51,655 bases of DNA, taken from NCBI GenBank assembly GCA_012518125.1, contig JAAYTF010000141.1, forward strand, positions 1 through 51,655, read 5' to 3'. The notes under the pieces were generated by a model that searched no databases, was not told the origin of the DNA, and was given only the letters and a program-made list of their open reading frames with translations. Source of the DNA: Bacilli bacterium. GTDB lineage: Bacteria; Bacillota; Bacilli; Bacillales; Amphibacillaceae. Shown piece after piece: positions 36,376 through 48,308 of the stretch; positions within the stretch are counted from its first letter, which is position 1; each line of letters opens with the position of its first letter. Made by a program: the position numbers and the translations under genes.

Positions 36376-36642
36376 TCAACCGCTGATTTTACGAATTTTT
36401 TTCGCAAGGCGCGCTTTTTGGCGGTTGCCGTTGTTGCGGTGGATGACGCCTTTTTGCACCGCTTTATCAATCACTCGGCAAGCTTGTTGGTAAGCAAGCT
36501 TGGCATTTTCCAAATCGTTAGCCTCTACGTATTGTTCCACCTTTTTGATCTGGTTGCGCATGTGCGTCTTAACCGGCTTATTACGTAGACGGCGCGTTTC
36601 ATTGATTCTTACTCGTTTAATGGCAGATTTCAAGTTAGCCAT
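36376..36642 (-). CDS. rpsT: Small-subunit ribosomal protein bS20
   Basis: 88 residues, normal for S20: MANLKSAIKRVRINETRRLRNK, very basic, ending RQKARLAKKIRKISG. It binds 16S rRNA early in assembly. The ORF track starts 16 codons upstream, but ATG 36642 follows GGAGGTGAAAAG and gives the universal N-terminus. It is monocistronic and leftward between holA and gpr, as in B. subtilis. Confidence 0.97.
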   Translation of the reverse strand: MANLKSAIKRVRINETRRLRNKPVKTHMRNQIKKVEQYVEANDLENAKLAYQQACRVIDKAVQKGVIHRNNGNRQKARLAKKIRKISG

Positions 36643-36731
36643 CTTTTCACCTCCAACTATGTTATGCCGCTTATGTTGCCGTTTCTTCAAATATAAAGGC
36701 GATATGTAAAACTCGCTATGAAATGGACAAA

Positions 36732-36749
36732 GTTATTTTATCAAATAAC
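36732..36749. repeat. Inverted repeat upstream of gpr
   Basis: GTTATTT-TATC-AAATAAC, 7-bp perfect arms, about 90 bases before gpr. It overlaps a weak sigma-G-like promoter reading (TGAAAT, 17 bases, CAAATAA). Its role is not clear. Confidence 0.4.
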
Positions 36750-36834
36750 GAATTCGATTTCAACATCATTAACGCATGTTTCCCCTGAAACGTTGAATAC
36801 TAAAAAGGAATACAAGGTGGAAAGGGAGTTTCAA

Positions 36835-37932
36835 ATGGAACGAGATAGAGGAAACCAATATACCGTACGGACCGATTTAGCGTTTGAAGCGAAAGAAATG
36901 TATGTGCAAGAAAAAGCGAAAACGAAAGAAATCAAAGGCGTCCTCTCAAAAGAAGTTGACATCGACGGCATCAAAGTGAGCCACATCGAAATCACGAAAG
37001 AAGGGGAAAGAAGAATCCAAAAAAAGGCAGGTACATATATAACGATTTTCACTGACAGCGTCATCGAACAAGATACGAACCGGCAAGCGAAAGTGATCAA
37101 AGTGTTGGCCGAAAAGATACGGGAACTATTAAAACTAAACGGCGTAAAAGAAAAGAGCAAAGGTTTGATCGTCGGACTCGGCAACTGGAATGTGACGCCT
37201 GACGCGTTGGGGCCGCTTGTCGTCGACAAAATATTAGTGACGAACCATTTGTTTGAACTTCATTATGAAACGGTCAGCGAAGGCTACCGGCCCGTTGCCT
37301 CGCTGACGCCGGGCGTCATGGGCGTGACCGGCATGGAAACGAGCGATATCATTTTAAGCGTCATCGACAGATTCCAGCCTGATTTTGTCATCGTCATCGA
37401 CGCGCTTGCTTCCCGGTCGATTGAACGGATCAACGAAACGATCCAATTGACCGATACGGGAATCCATCCAGGTTCAGGTGTCGGAAACAGGCGGAAAGAA
37501 GTGAGCAAAGAAACGTTGGGAGTCCCGGTCATTGCCATCGGGGTGCCGACCGTCGTCGATGCGGTGACGATCGCCAGCGACGCATTCGATTATTTGTTGA
37601 AACATCTCGGCAGGGAGTGGCAAGAGAAAGATGCCCCGAGAAAATCGCTTCTGCCGGAAGCAATGCCGATTACACACAAGGATCTTTCCGAAAAGGATTT
37701 GCCTTCGCAAAAAGGGAGGGAAACGTTTTTAGGGTTGTTTGGAAATTTGTCAGACGAAGAAAAACGGACGCTATTGCGCGAAGTATTGACACCATTAGGA
37801 AAAAACTTGATCGTCACGCCGAAAGAAGTCGATCAATTCATGAAAGACATGGCGCATGTTTTGGCAAGTGGAATCAATGAAGCATTGCACGAATCCGTCC
37901 GCGAAGGAAACAGTGGATATTACACGAGATGA
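36835..37932 (+). CDS. gpr: Germination protease GPR
   Basis: 365 residues from the chosen start. YTVRTDLAFEAKE near 9-20 resembles the conserved autoprocessing site and the SASP cleavage sequence. The family core is IVGLGNWNVTPDALGPLVVD, LTPGVMGVTGMETSDII, IDALASRSIERIN and TGIHPGSGVGNRRKEVS. GPR degrades small acid-soluble spore proteins at germination. The ORF track adds 39 codons of poor quality; ATG 36835 behind AAAGGGAG is a much better start. It is followed by spoIIP. Confidence 0.94.
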   Translation: MERDRGNQYTVRTDLAFEAKEMYVQEKAKTKEIKGVLSKEVDIDGIKVSHIEITKEGERRIQKKAGTYITIFTDSVIEQDTNRQAKVIKVLAEKIRELLKLNGVKEKSKGLIVGLGNWNVTPDALGPLVVDKILVTNHLFELHYETVSEGYRPVASLTPGVMGVTGMETSDIILSVIDRFQPDFVIVIDALASRSIERINETIQLTDTGIHPGSGVGNRRKEVSKETLGVPVIAIGVPTVVDAVTIASDAFDYLLKHLGREWQEKDAPRKSLLPEAMPITHKDLSEKDLPSQKGRETFLGLFGNLSDEEKRTLLREVLTPLGKNLIVTPKEVDQFMKDMAHVLASGINEALHESVREGNSGYYTR

Positions 37933-37971
37933 AGCCAGTGCGGCAAACGTTAGATGATAGAAGTGAATTTG

Positions 37972-38001
37972 GTTCTATTGGAAACATACGGCGCATACAT
38001 T
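37972..38001 (+). promoter_or_regulatory. Sigma-E-type promoter of spoIIP
   Basis: GTTCTATT (37972-37979), a 14-base spacer and CATACATT (37994-38001). The -10 fits CATACANT fully and the -35 agrees with GTCATATT at 6 of 8. B. subtilis spoIIP is a sigma-E gene. Confidence 0.7.
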
Positions 38002-38047
38002 GTAGTAAATGGAAGTTGCGATCGTTATTGTAAAAGTTGGTGTAGCC

Positions 38048-39184
38048 ATGTTGCGTAAAAAAACGTTTCATGCCCGTTTCCTCTTCAATATTTTAATCAT
38101 TTGCGCTTCTATCATCGTTTTATTTATTGCCATTGGTTTCATGACGACTGCAAAACCTTCTTCAAGGCTCTCGAATGTCTTTTTCGCTAATTGGACAAGC
38201 AATCTCGATCAATCCGTCTTTTCTTATTTGTACAGCGTCGAAAACAAACCGTATGCGATTTTCGAAGAAACGGCGATCAACCCGTTTTATCACTCGAAAA
38301 TATCCTTGGAAATGTTTACGAATATTCGCCTTACGGAATTTACCACGTTGATCTCTAAGGAGCTCCCTGGTTTATCGACATATGAACAAAACGTCATCGT
38401 AGCTAGCGGCAAACATTTCGATCTCGCTAGCTATGTTCATGAGTCAGGCCCGCCAATTGAAGATATTTTGGAAGAAAGAGAAGCGATTGATGATGCGGAA
38501 AATGATGAGACGGAAAATGTCGAGCGCGAGGAAATAGACAAAAAAGTCGTTTTTCTATACAGCAGCCACAATCGCGAATCGTTTTTGCCGCATTTGCCGA
38601 AAGAGACCGATCCGAATCGAGCTTACCATAAAGAAGTAAATATTACGAAAGTAAGCGGCCGTTTGGCGGAAAAATTGGCGGAATACAACATCGGCGCCGA
38701 AGTGGACGATACCGATTTTATGAACATCTTGCATGAAAAAGGGTGGACGTACGGAAAGTCTTACGATGCATCGCGCACCGTCGTCGAAGCGGTGGTGAAA
38801 GAGAACCAAGATATAAAATATATGTTTGATATTCACCGCGACAGCCTTCCTTATGAAAAAACGACGATTAAAAAGGACGGAAAATCATACGCTACGCTGC
38901 TTTTTGTCATCGGCGCCGAAAATAAAAATTATGAAAAAAATCTTAAACTGGCGACGACATTGCATTACATGTTGGAAGAGAAGATGCCGGGACTGAGCCG
39001 TGGCGTGATCACGAAAGAAGGTCCGCGATCAAACGGCGTCTATAATCAGGATTTGTTGGAGACTGCATTGCTCATCGAAGTCGGCGGCTATGATAATCAT
39101 TTGGAAGAATTGTACCGGACGATCGATATTTTCGCGGAAGTGTTCAGCGATTATTATTGGGGTGCGGAAAAAGTAAGCAAATAG
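38048..39184 (+). CDS. spoIIP: Stage II sporulation protein P, engulfment hydrolase
   Basis: 378 residues. One membrane segment (FLFNILIICASIIVLFIAIGF, about 9-29) is followed by an extracellular part with an acidic linker (IDDAENDETENVEREEID) and the SpoIIP domain: VVFLYSSHNRESFLPHL with the catalytic His and Glu, IKYMFDIHRDSLP and ALLIEVGGYDNHLEE. SpoIIP is an amidase and endopeptidase that thins septal peptidoglycan for engulfment with SpoIID and SpoIIM. The ORF track start (38009) lies just after the promoter; ATG 38048, with a weak GGTG, gives a proper membrane anchor. Confidence 0.93.
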   Translation: MLRKKTFHARFLFNILIICASIIVLFIAIGFMTTAKPSSRLSNVFFANWTSNLDQSVFSYLYSVENKPYAIFEETAINPFYHSKISLEMFTNIRLTEFTTLISKELPGLSTYEQNVIVASGKHFDLASYVHESGPPIEDILEEREAIDDAENDETENVEREEIDKKVVFLYSSHNRESFLPHLPKETDPNRAYHKEVNITKVSGRLAEKLAEYNIGAEVDDTDFMNILHEKGWTYGKSYDASRTVVEAVVKENQDIKYMFDIHRDSLPYEKTTIKKDGKSYATLLFVIGAENKNYEKNLKLATTLHYMLEEKMPGLSRGVITKEGPRSNGVYNQDLLETALLIEVGGYDNHLEELYRTIDIFAEVFSDYYWGAEKVSK

Positions 39185-39194
39185 GAGGTCTATG

Positions 39195-39491
39195 ATGCGT
39201 CTTATTGTCAGGTTGCTCATTTTGGTCATCTGCTTTGCTTTCGGCGTCGTTTTCGGTTTGATGCTTCAACCGAATGATACGGATGAAGCGTTTTTAGATG
39301 ATGAACAAATCAGAGAAACGACCGTGTTAACCGTAGATGAATGGGCTGAAGCCGAGCTTGCCACCTTGCCCGATGATCGCAGTACCCATCCGATTGAAAA
39401 AATGGCCGACGCTTTTGAAAAAATAACGGACGGATTTTTTGAAAGTGTCGTCCATGTCCTTTCCGCCATCTCGGAAAAAGTATTGTCGTAA
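39195..39491 (+). CDS. yqxA: YqxA-like small membrane protein (DUF3679)
   Basis: 98 residues. One N-terminal hydrophobic segment (LIVRLLILVICFAFGVVFGLML) then a soluble acidic tail with an amphipathic end (KITDGFFESVVHVLSAISEKVL). It matches the small YqxA family found between spoIIP and lepA. Function is unknown; it may share the sigma-E transcript of spoIIP, 10 bases upstream. Two ATGs lie at 39192 and 39195; AGGAGGT at 39183-39189 favours the second. Confidence 0.8.
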   Translation: MRLIVRLLILVICFAFGVVFGLMLQPNDTDEAFLDDEQIRETTVLTVDEWAEAELATLPDDRSTHPIEKMADAFEKITDGFFESVVHVLSAISEKVLS

Positions 39492-39539
39492 CGAAAGAAA
39501 TCGGGCCGACTTCTGCACTGTTACGCATTCATGTGAAAA

Positions 39540-39568
39540 TTGCAACAATTTTTCTGAATTGATATAAT
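39540..39568 (+). promoter_or_regulatory. Sigma-A promoter of lepA
   Basis: TTGCAA, a 17-base spacer and a perfect TATAAT (39563-39568). Start is predicted near 39575, about 55 bases before lepA. Confidence 0.8.
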
Positions 39569-39628
39569 CATGTAAGCTAAACTATTATATTTTAAGATTG
39601 TTCGCAGTGTAGGAGTTGAACACGGTTT

Positions 39629-41437
39629 ATGACGAAACGTAAAAATGTACGCAATTTTTCCATCATCGCGCATATCGACCACGGAAAATCGACTTTGGCC
39701 GATCGCATCTTGGAAAATACAGGGGCGATTAGCGAACGGGAAATGAAAGAACAGTTTTTGGATGCGATGGATTTGGAACGTGAACGCGGCATCACGATCA
39801 AATTGAATGCCGTGCGTTTGAATTATAAAAGCAAAAATGGCGAATCGTATGTGTTCCATTTGATCGACACACCTGGTCACGTCGATTTTGCTTACGAGGT
39901 GTCCCGCAGTCTTGCGGCATGCGAAGGAGCGATTTTGGTCGTCGATGCCGCGCAAGGGATCGAGGCGCAGACGTTGGCAAACGTCTATTTAGCGTTGGAC
40001 AATGATCTTGAAATTATCCCCGTCATCAATAAAATCGATTTGCCAAACGCAGACCCTGAGCGTGTTACCGAAGAACTCATCGATGTGTTGGGCATCGATC
40101 CCGATGAAGTGATCTTAGCTTCCGCAAAAGAAAATATCGGCATCGATGAAATTTTAGAGGCGGTTGTGGAACGGATCCCGCCACCGGAAGGCGATCCGGA
40201 AAAGCCGTTGAAAGCGTTGATATTCGATTCGTTGTACGATCCGTATCGCGGCGTGATCGCCTACATTTCCATCAAAGAAGGAACGCTCTGCGTCGGCGAT
40301 AAAATTAAAATGATGTCCACGGGCAAAGAATTTGAAGTCGTCGAGCTTGGGGTCAATACGCCGAAAGAAGAGAAAAGGGAATTTTTGACCGTAGGCGACG
40401 TCGGCTACTTGACGGCATCGATCAAAGATGTGAAAGATACAAATGTCGGGGATACGATCACCCATGCGGAAAATGGCGCCGACGAACCTTTGCCGGGATA
40501 CCGAAAACTGAACCCGATGGTATTTTGCGGTTTATACCCCGTCAGTTCGGATGATTACACTGCATTGAAAGAAGCACTGGAAAAATTGCAGCTGAACGAT
40601 TCATCGCTTCATTTTGAGCCGGAAACTTCACAAGCGTTAGGCTACGGGTTCCGCACCGGCTTTTTAGGATTGTTGCATATGGAAATCATTCAAGAACGGA
40701 TCGAACGTGAATTCAACATCGAAATCATCACGACCGCTCCAAGCGTCGTCTACGAAGTGAGAAAAACGAACGGTGAAGTCCTCTTCATCGACAACCCGTC
40801 GTTCATGCCGGAACGTCAAGAAATCGAAGAAATATTGGAACCATACGTGAAAGCTTCGATCATGGTGCCGCACGAATTTGTCGGTGCCGTCATGGAGCTT
40901 TGCCAACGGAAACGCGGACAATACATTGACATGCAATATTTGGACGATATTCGCGTCAACATCACATACGAACTTCCGCTTTCGGAAATCGTATTCGACT
41001 TTTTCGACCAATTGAAGTCCAACACAAAAGGGTATGCTTCGCTCGATTATGAATTCATCGGCAACCGCCCGTCCGACCTCGTGAAAATGGACATTTTGCT
41101 GCATGGCGATCCAATCGATGCGTTATCGACGATTGTCCATCGCGATTTCGCCTACAATCGTGGCAAACAGATGGTAGAAAAATTGAAAGATTTGATTCCA
41201 CGGCAACAATTTGAAGTGCCGGTCCAAGCTGCGATCGGCAACAAAATCATCGCCCGTTCAACCATTAAAGCCGTGCGTAAAGACGTAACCGCAAAACTGT
41301 ATGGCGGGGACGTGACCCGTAAACGGAAATTGCTTGAAAAGCAAAAGGAAGGGAAAAAACGGATGAAGATGGTCGGATCGGTCGAAATTCCACAAGAAGC
41401 ATTCATGGCCGTCTTGAAATTGGATGATGAAAAATAA
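39629..41437 (+). CDS. lepA: Elongation factor 4 (LepA)
   Basis: 602 residues. GTPase motifs are [15 protein letters not shown] (G1), the [10 protein letters not shown] segment (G2), DTPGHVDF (G3) and NKIDLP (G4). Domains II, III and V follow, with the LepA-specific C-terminal domain ending [27 protein letters not shown]4 acts on ribosomes in initiation or assembly and stress. ATG 39629 has AGGAG 13 bases before, longer than usual, but no other start is in frame. B. subtilis has hemW next; here a terminator and hrcA follow. Confidence 0.97.
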   Translation: MTKRKNVRNFSIIAHIDHGKSTLADRILENTGAISEREMKEQFLDAMDLERERGITIKLNAVRLNYKSKNGESYVFHLIDTPGHVDFAYEVSRSLAACEGAILVVDAAQGIEAQTLANVYLALDNDLEIIPVINKIDLPNADPERVTEELIDVLGIDPDEVILASAKENIGIDEILEAVVERIPPPEGDPEKPLKALIFDSLYDPYRGVIAYISIKEGTLCVGDKIKMMSTGKEFEVVELGVNTPKEEKREFLTVGDVGYLTASIKDVKDTNVGDTITHAENGADEPLPGYRKLNPMVFCGLYPVSSDDYTALKEALEKLQLNDSSLHFEPETSQALGYGFRTGFLGLLHMEIIQERIEREFNIEIITTAPSVVYEVRKTNGEVLFIDNPSFMPERQEIEEILEPYVKASIMVPHEFVGAVMELCQRKRGQYIDMQYLDDIRVNITYELPLSEIVFDFFDQLKSNTKGYASLDYEFIGNRPSDLVKMDILLHGDPIDALSTIVHRDFAYNRGKQMVEKLKDLIPRQQFEVPVQAAIGNKIIARSTIKAVRKDVTAKLYGGDVTRKRKLLEKQKEGKKRMKMVGSVEIPQEAFMAVLKLDDEK

Positions 41438-41449
41438 TAAATTTTTTTG

Positions 41450-41479
41450 AAAACATAGTATGCCAAATACTATGTTTTT
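41450..41479 (+). terminator. Terminator of lepA
   Basis: AAAACATAGTAT-GCCAA-ATACTATGTTTT, 12-bp perfect stem, then T. The hrcA promoter begins 25 bases later. Confidence 0.9.
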
Positions 41480-41504
41480 CGCTATTTAGCACGGTTCATG
41501 TTGA

Positions 41505-41533
41505 TTGACAAAAAAATGGCTTTTTGTTAAGTT
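41505..41533 (+). promoter_or_regulatory. Promoter of the hrcA heat-shock operon
   Basis: A perfect TTGACA, a 17-base spacer and TAAGTT. The CIRCE operator begins 10 bases after the -10, so it covers the predicted start. Confidence 0.7.
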
Positions 41534-41543
41534 AATAGTAGCA

Positions 41544-41570
41544 TTAGCACTCTACACCGACGAGTGCTAA
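41544..41570. promoter_or_regulatory. CIRCE operator (HrcA-binding site)
   Basis: TTAGCACTC-TACACCGAC-GAGTGCTAA is an exact match to the CIRCE consensus with its 9-base spacer. HrcA binds it and represses the class I heat-shock operon. Confidence 0.98.
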
Positions 41571-41584
41571 CAGGGGTGTTTTTC

Positions 41585-42607
41585 ATGCTTACAGAGCGAG
41601 AAAGTTTAATTCTGCAAATCATTATCGATGATTTCGTCAAGACGGCGCATCCCGTAGGTTCGAGGAAACTCGCCAAAAACGAACGGATCAACTTGAGTGC
41701 TGCCACGATCCGCAATGTGATGGCCGATTTGGAAGAGAAGGAATTGTTGGAAAAAACCCATACGTCATCTGGGAGAATTCCATCCGAAAAAGGCTACCGT
41801 TATTATGTCGACCATTTCATCTCACCGGCGATCAACGACAATTTGAATGTCATCACGCATGTCATTCAGGACAACATTATTGAACTCGAACGCGTCGTAC
41901 AATTATCTGCGGAAATTTTGTCGCAGTTGACGAATTATACAGCCATCATCCTGGGACCGGATGAAACGGATGCAACGTTGAAACAAGTGCAGCTTTTGCC
42001 GTTGTCATCGAACACCGTCGTCGCCATTTTGGTGACGAGCACGGGTCATGTCGAACATAAATCATTTACGATACCACACGAAATTAGCGTAAGCGATTTG
42101 GAAAAAACGGTTAATATATTAAATGAACGGCTCGTCGGCATTCCGATCGTCAAGCTGACGCACGCGCTTGAAACCGAAGTTTACGACATCATGCGCAAAC
42201 ATATCAAAAATTACAAATTGATGTTTGAATACATCAAAAACGTCTTGACGTACGAAGAATCCGTCAAAGTATACATCGACGGACAGGCGAATTTGTTGAT
42301 GCAGCCGGAATTTAAAGATGTTGAAAAAGTATATGATTTTTATTGTTTTTTGGAACAAGAGGAAGCGATTATTGATTTGTTGAAGGATATCCAGGACGGA
42401 TTGCAAGTGAGAATCGGCCAGGAAAACGAAGTCGAAGCGGTGAAAGATTTGTCATTGATCGCATCGACGTACCGGCTTTCGACCGATCGACTAGGAACGA
42501 TCGCGTTGATCGGGCCGACGCGCATGGATTATCGAAAAGTGATCGCACTGTTAAAATCGCTGTCGCGTGAATTGACGACTTTGTTTGCCGAAGGCCAAAC
42601 CACTTGA
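41585..42607 (+). CDS. hrcA: Heat-inducible transcription repressor HrcA
   Basis: 340 residues. The N-terminal winged helix is LTERESLILQIIIDDFVKTAHPVGSRKL with SAATIRNVMADLEEKELLEKTHTSSGRIPSEKGYRYYVD, followed by the GAF-like and dimerisation domains. HrcA needs GroEL to fold and represses its own operon through CIRCE. ATG 41585 follows AGGGGTG; the ORF track GTG at 41564 lies inside the operator. A CIRCE perfect repeat sits 15 bases upstream. It is followed by grpE after 74 bases. Confidence 0.97.
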   Translation: MLTERESLILQIIIDDFVKTAHPVGSRKLAKNERINLSAATIRNVMADLEEKELLEKTHTSSGRIPSEKGYRYYVDHFISPAINDNLNVITHVIQDNIIELERVVQLSAEILSQLTNYTAIILGPDETDATLKQVQLLPLSSNTVVAILVTSTGHVEHKSFTIPHEISVSDLEKTVNILNERLVGIPIVKLTHALETEVYDIMRKHIKNYKLMFEYIKNVLTYEESVKVYIDGQANLLMQPEFKDVEKVYDFYCFLEQEEAIIDLLKDIQDGLQVRIGQENEVEAVKDLSLIASTYRLSTDRLGTIALIGPTRMDYRKVIALLKSLSRELTTLFAEGQTT

Positions 42608-42681
42608 TGTGAAATTGGTTTATTTTGTGGTCGATTCATGTTATCGTGTAACGTGGGGATAAATTGTTGGAGGTACTTACA

Positions 42682-45260
<2,579 letters not shown>

Positions 45261-45290
45261 GCTGACAACAAATATGCGTATATCGTCTTG

Positions 45291-45330
45291 GAAGTCAAAG
45301 TCAGGTTTAACTTGACTTTGACTTTTTTTA
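45291..45330 (+). terminator. Terminator between dnaK and dnaJ
   Basis: AAGTCAAAGTCA / TGACTTTGACTT, 12-bp perfect stem, then seven T. It separates dnaK from dnaJ. Confidence 0.9.
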
Positions 45331-45368
45331 AGACCGATTTAAGCATAAGCAACCTTACACGAATCTAT

Positions 45369-45398
45369 TTGCGAACATACACTGATTAATGATAAGAT
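45369..45398 (+). promoter_or_regulatory. Possible dnaJ promoter
   Basis: TTGCGA, an 18-base spacer and TAAGAT. Both elements are imperfect. The terminator upstream makes a promoter here reasonable. Confidence 0.4.
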
Positions 45399-45436
45399 AA
45401 ATTAATTGAAGAAATGCTATCGGGAGAGTGAACGAT

Positions 45437-46561
45437 TTGAGTAAGCGTGATTATTACGAAGTTCTCGGGGTTGATCGCAACGCTACCAAACAAGAAATAA
45501 AAAAAGCGTATCGAAGACTGGCACGTAAATATCATCCCGATGTCAATAAATCGCCGGATGCCGAAGAAAAATTTAAAGAAGTAAAAGAAGCGTACGAAGT
45601 ATTAAGCAACGATGAAAAACGCGCGCAATACGACCGCTTCGGCCACGCCGGCCCGCAAACAGGAACCGATGGATTCGGCGGATTTGGCGCTGAAGATTTC
45701 ACTGGTTTCGGTGACATATTTGATATGTTCTTTGGCGGCGGCAGAAGAAAAGATCCGAATGCGCCGCGCCAAGGCGCCGATATTCAATATACGATGACGT
45801 TGGAATTTGAAGAAGCGATCTTTGGCAAAGAAACGGAAATTTCGGTTCCGCAAGAGGAAACATGTCAAACATGTAACGGCTCGGGGGCCAAACCGGGCAC
45901 TTCGCCGCAAACGTGCCATTATTGCCATGGCACCGGTCAAATCAACACGGAACAAACGACCCCTTTCGGCAGAATCGTCAATCGGCGCGTATGCCACCAT
46001 TGCCACGGTACGGGTAAAATCATTTTAGAAAAATGTCAAACTTGCCACGGTACGGGCAAAGTGAAGAAACATAAGCGGATCAAAATCTCCATCCCGGCTG
46101 GAATCGATGACGGTCAACAAATACGCATCGCCGGAAAAGGCGAACCTGGCATCAATGGTGGCCCACCTGGTGATTTGTACGTCATCATCCGCGTCAAAGA
46201 GCATGAATTTTTCAAACGCGATGGCGATGATATTTTCCTAGAAATACCGATCACCTTTTCCCAGGCGGCGTTGGGGGATGAAATCGAAGTTCCGACGGTG
46301 CACGGGAAAGTGGCTTTTAAAATCCCGGCCGGTACGCAAACGGGAAAAACGTTCCGCCTGCGCAACAAAGGTGTGCCGAATGTGCGCGGTTATGGCCAAG
46401 GTGACCAATATGTGAAAGTTCGCGTCGTCACACCGACGAATTTGACGGAAGAACAGAAAGAGTTGTTCCGCAAATTGCACGAGTTAAGCGATAAAGAGCC
46501 GTTGAATGAAAATGAAGATTCATTTTTTGCACGGTTTAAAAAAGCGTTCAAGTTAGACTAA
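45437..46561 (+). CDS. dnaJ: Chaperone DnaJ (Hsp40)
   Basis: 374 residues. The J domain has [19 protein letters not shown] with HPD near 33, a Gly/Phe-rich segment follows ([23 protein letters not shown]), and the zinc domain has four CxxCxGxG repeats ([32 protein letters not shown]). The C-terminal substrate domains are complete. It stimulates DnaK ATPase. TTG 45437 is about 8 bases after GGGAGAGTG; the ORF track GTG 45428 overlaps that site. It is followed by prmA. Confidence 0.96.
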   Translation: MSKRDYYEVLGVDRNATKQEIKKAYRRLARKYHPDVNKSPDAEEKFKEVKEAYEVLSNDEKRAQYDRFGHAGPQTGTDGFGGFGAEDFTGFGDIFDMFFGGGRRKDPNAPRQGADIQYTMTLEFEEAIFGKETEISVPQEETCQTCNGSGAKPGTSPQTCHYCHGTGQINTEQTTPFGRIVNRRVCHHCHGTGKIILEKCQTCHGTGKVKKHKRIKISIPAGIDDGQQIRIAGKGEPGINGGPPGDLYVIIRVKEHEFFKRDGDDIFLEIPITFSQAALGDEIEVPTVHGKVAFKIPAGTQTGKTFRLRNKGVPNVRGYGQGDQYVKVRVVTPTNLTEEQKELFRKLHELSDKEPLNENEDSFFARFKKAFKLD

Positions 46562-46588
46562 TTTATGCTGAAGGTCCGGTGGTCAATC

Positions 46589-47539
46589 ATGGAATGGAAT
46601 GAAGTTATCATTGATACGACGCAAGAGGCGAAAGAAGCGGTTGCAAACATCTTGAATGAATTCGGAGCAAACGGCGTCGTCATCGATGAACCAATTGCTT
46701 TTTCTGAAAAAGAACTGAGATTCGGCGAAATATATGAATTGGAAAAAAAGCACGAATCAAAAAACGGCGTCATCATTAAAGCTTATTTTTTGGATGATGA
46801 AAATTGGGAGAGTTTGAACGAAAAAATCATTGCGCGAATCAACGAATTAGCGACATATCAAATCGATATCGGCGCATGGTCCATTTCTGTCAAACGCGTC
46901 AAACAATCGGATTGGGAAAATGAATGGAAAAAATATTTTAAACCGCTACGAGCAACCGAGCGTTTTACGATCGTTCCGACGTGGGAAAACTATCAAAAAG
47001 AATCCGACGACGAAATGCTCATTTTCATGGATCCCGGGATGGCATTCGGCACAGGTTCACATGCGACGACGAAGCTGAGTCTAGAAGCGCTGCAAAAAGT
47101 CATCCGACAAAATGATACGGTCGTCGATGTCGGCTCGGGTTCCGGCATATTAAGCATTGCAGCCTGCCATTTAAAAGCCGGGCGCGTTTATAGCTTCGAT
47201 CTTGATCCGGTTGCGGTAAGCAGCACAAAACGGAATCGCGATTTAAACGGGTTTACGAAGCAAATTATCGTGCAAAAAAACGATTTGTTAAAAGGGGTTC
47301 AATTTGCTGAACCGGTGGACGTGATCGTCGCCAATATTCTCGCGCATATCATTTTAAATTTGATTGTTGATGCGAATCGTGTGCTCAAAACGAACGGTTA
47401 TTTCATCGTCTCCGGGATCATCCAAAAAGAAACGGAAACGGTTAAAAAGAGATTGAAAGAACATGGTTTTGCCATCGTCGAAACATTGAGGGAAGGCCAT
47501 TGGACGACCATGATCGCCCAAAAACGAGATAGTAGGTGA
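46589..47539 (+). CDS. prmA: Ribosomal protein L11 methyltransferase PrmA
   Basis: 316 residues. The N-terminal substrate domain begins EWNEVIIDTTQEAKEAVANIL. The SAM domain has FMDPGMAFGTGSHATTKLSLEAL, DVGSGSGILSIAAC (motif I) and VDVIVANILAHII, the PrmA NILA signature. It methylates L11. ATG 46589 is preceded by a modest GGTGG; the upstream ATG 46565 in the ORF track lies 4 bases after dnaJ with no ribosome site. It overlaps the rsmE ribosome site. Confidence 0.94.
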   Translation: MEWNEVIIDTTQEAKEAVANILNEFGANGVVIDEPIAFSEKELRFGEIYELEKKHESKNGVIIKAYFLDDENWESLNEKIIARINELATYQIDIGAWSISVKRVKQSDWENEWKKYFKPLRATERFTIVPTWENYQKESDDEMLIFMDPGMAFGTGSHATTKLSLEALQKVIRQNDTVVDVGSGSGILSIAACHLKAGRVYSFDLDPVAVSSTKRNRDLNGFTKQIIVQKNDLLKGVQFAEPVDVIVANILAHIILNLIVDANRVLKTNGYFIVSGIIQKETETVKKRLKEHGFAIVETLREGHWTTMIAQKRDSR

Positions 47540-47544
47540 CAAGA

Positions 47545-48303
47545 TTGCAAACTTATTTTGTCGCGGAAGAAAATTGGCGGGAAAATGAAGTGTCCATCAC
47601 CGAAGATGCGCATCACATCATCCGTGTCATGCGTTACAACATCGGGGATCAAATCATTTGTGTACATCCTGACAGGAAGATGGCCAAATGTGCCATTACC
47701 GAATTAAACAAGCAAGACGGTATCGTTCGGGCAACGATTATCGAATGGCTCGATGTCGATAACGAATTGCCAGTGAACGTCACCATTTTGCAAAGTTTGC
47801 CAAAAGGAAACAAATTGGAATTCATCATCCAAAAAGGTACCGAGCTCGGTGCAAGTCGGTTTTTTTTATTTGCATCCGAGCGGTCGATCGTAAAATGGGA
47901 CGAAAAAAAAATAAAAAATCGTCTTGAACGATATGAAAAAATCGCCAAAGAAGCGAGTGAACAAGCGAAACGCAACATGATCCCCGAAATTCTATATGTT
48001 GAAAATTTGCATGATTTGCTAGATAATTTAAATGACGTAAAAGGAAGCAAATTAATCGCTTATGAAGATGAAGCAAAACGGGAACCTGCGACATCTTTGG
48101 CAACGCAATTGAAAAACGTTGAAACAAACGGGGAAATCCTCGTTGCAATCGGACCTGAAGGCGGTTTTTCCGAAGAGGAAGTGAAACTGTTTCAAAACAA
48201 CGGTTTTGTTCCCGTCCGTTTGGGCAAACGGATCCTACGTACGGAGACGGCTCCGTTATACGTATTAAGCGCGATTTCGTATCATTTTGAAGAATTGGAG
48301 TGA
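47545..48303 (+). CDS. rsmE: 16S rRNA (uracil-1498-N3) methyltransferase RsmE
   Basis: 252 residues. SPOUT-family knot motifs are at the C-terminus: VAIGPEGGFSEEEVKLF and VRLGKRILRTETAPLYVLSAISY. The N-terminal PUA-like domain begins QTYFVAEENW and includes HHIIRVMRYNIGDQI. It methylates U1498 of 16S rRNA. TTG 47545 follows TAGGTGAC; the ORF track GTG 47536 lies inside this site. The stop abuts the mtaB ribosome site. Confidence 0.95.
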   Translation: MQTYFVAEENWRENEVSITEDAHHIIRVMRYNIGDQIICVHPDRKMAKCAITELNKQDGIVRATIIEWLDVDNELPVNVTILQSLPKGNKLEFIIQKGTELGASRFFLFASERSIVKWDEKKIKNRLERYEKIAKEASEQAKRNMIPEILYVENLHDLLDNLNDVKGSKLIAYEDEAKREPATSLATQLKNVETNGEILVAIGPEGGFSEEEVKLFQNNGFVPVRLGKRILRTETAPLYVLSAISYHFEELE

Positions 48304-48308
48304 ACAAG

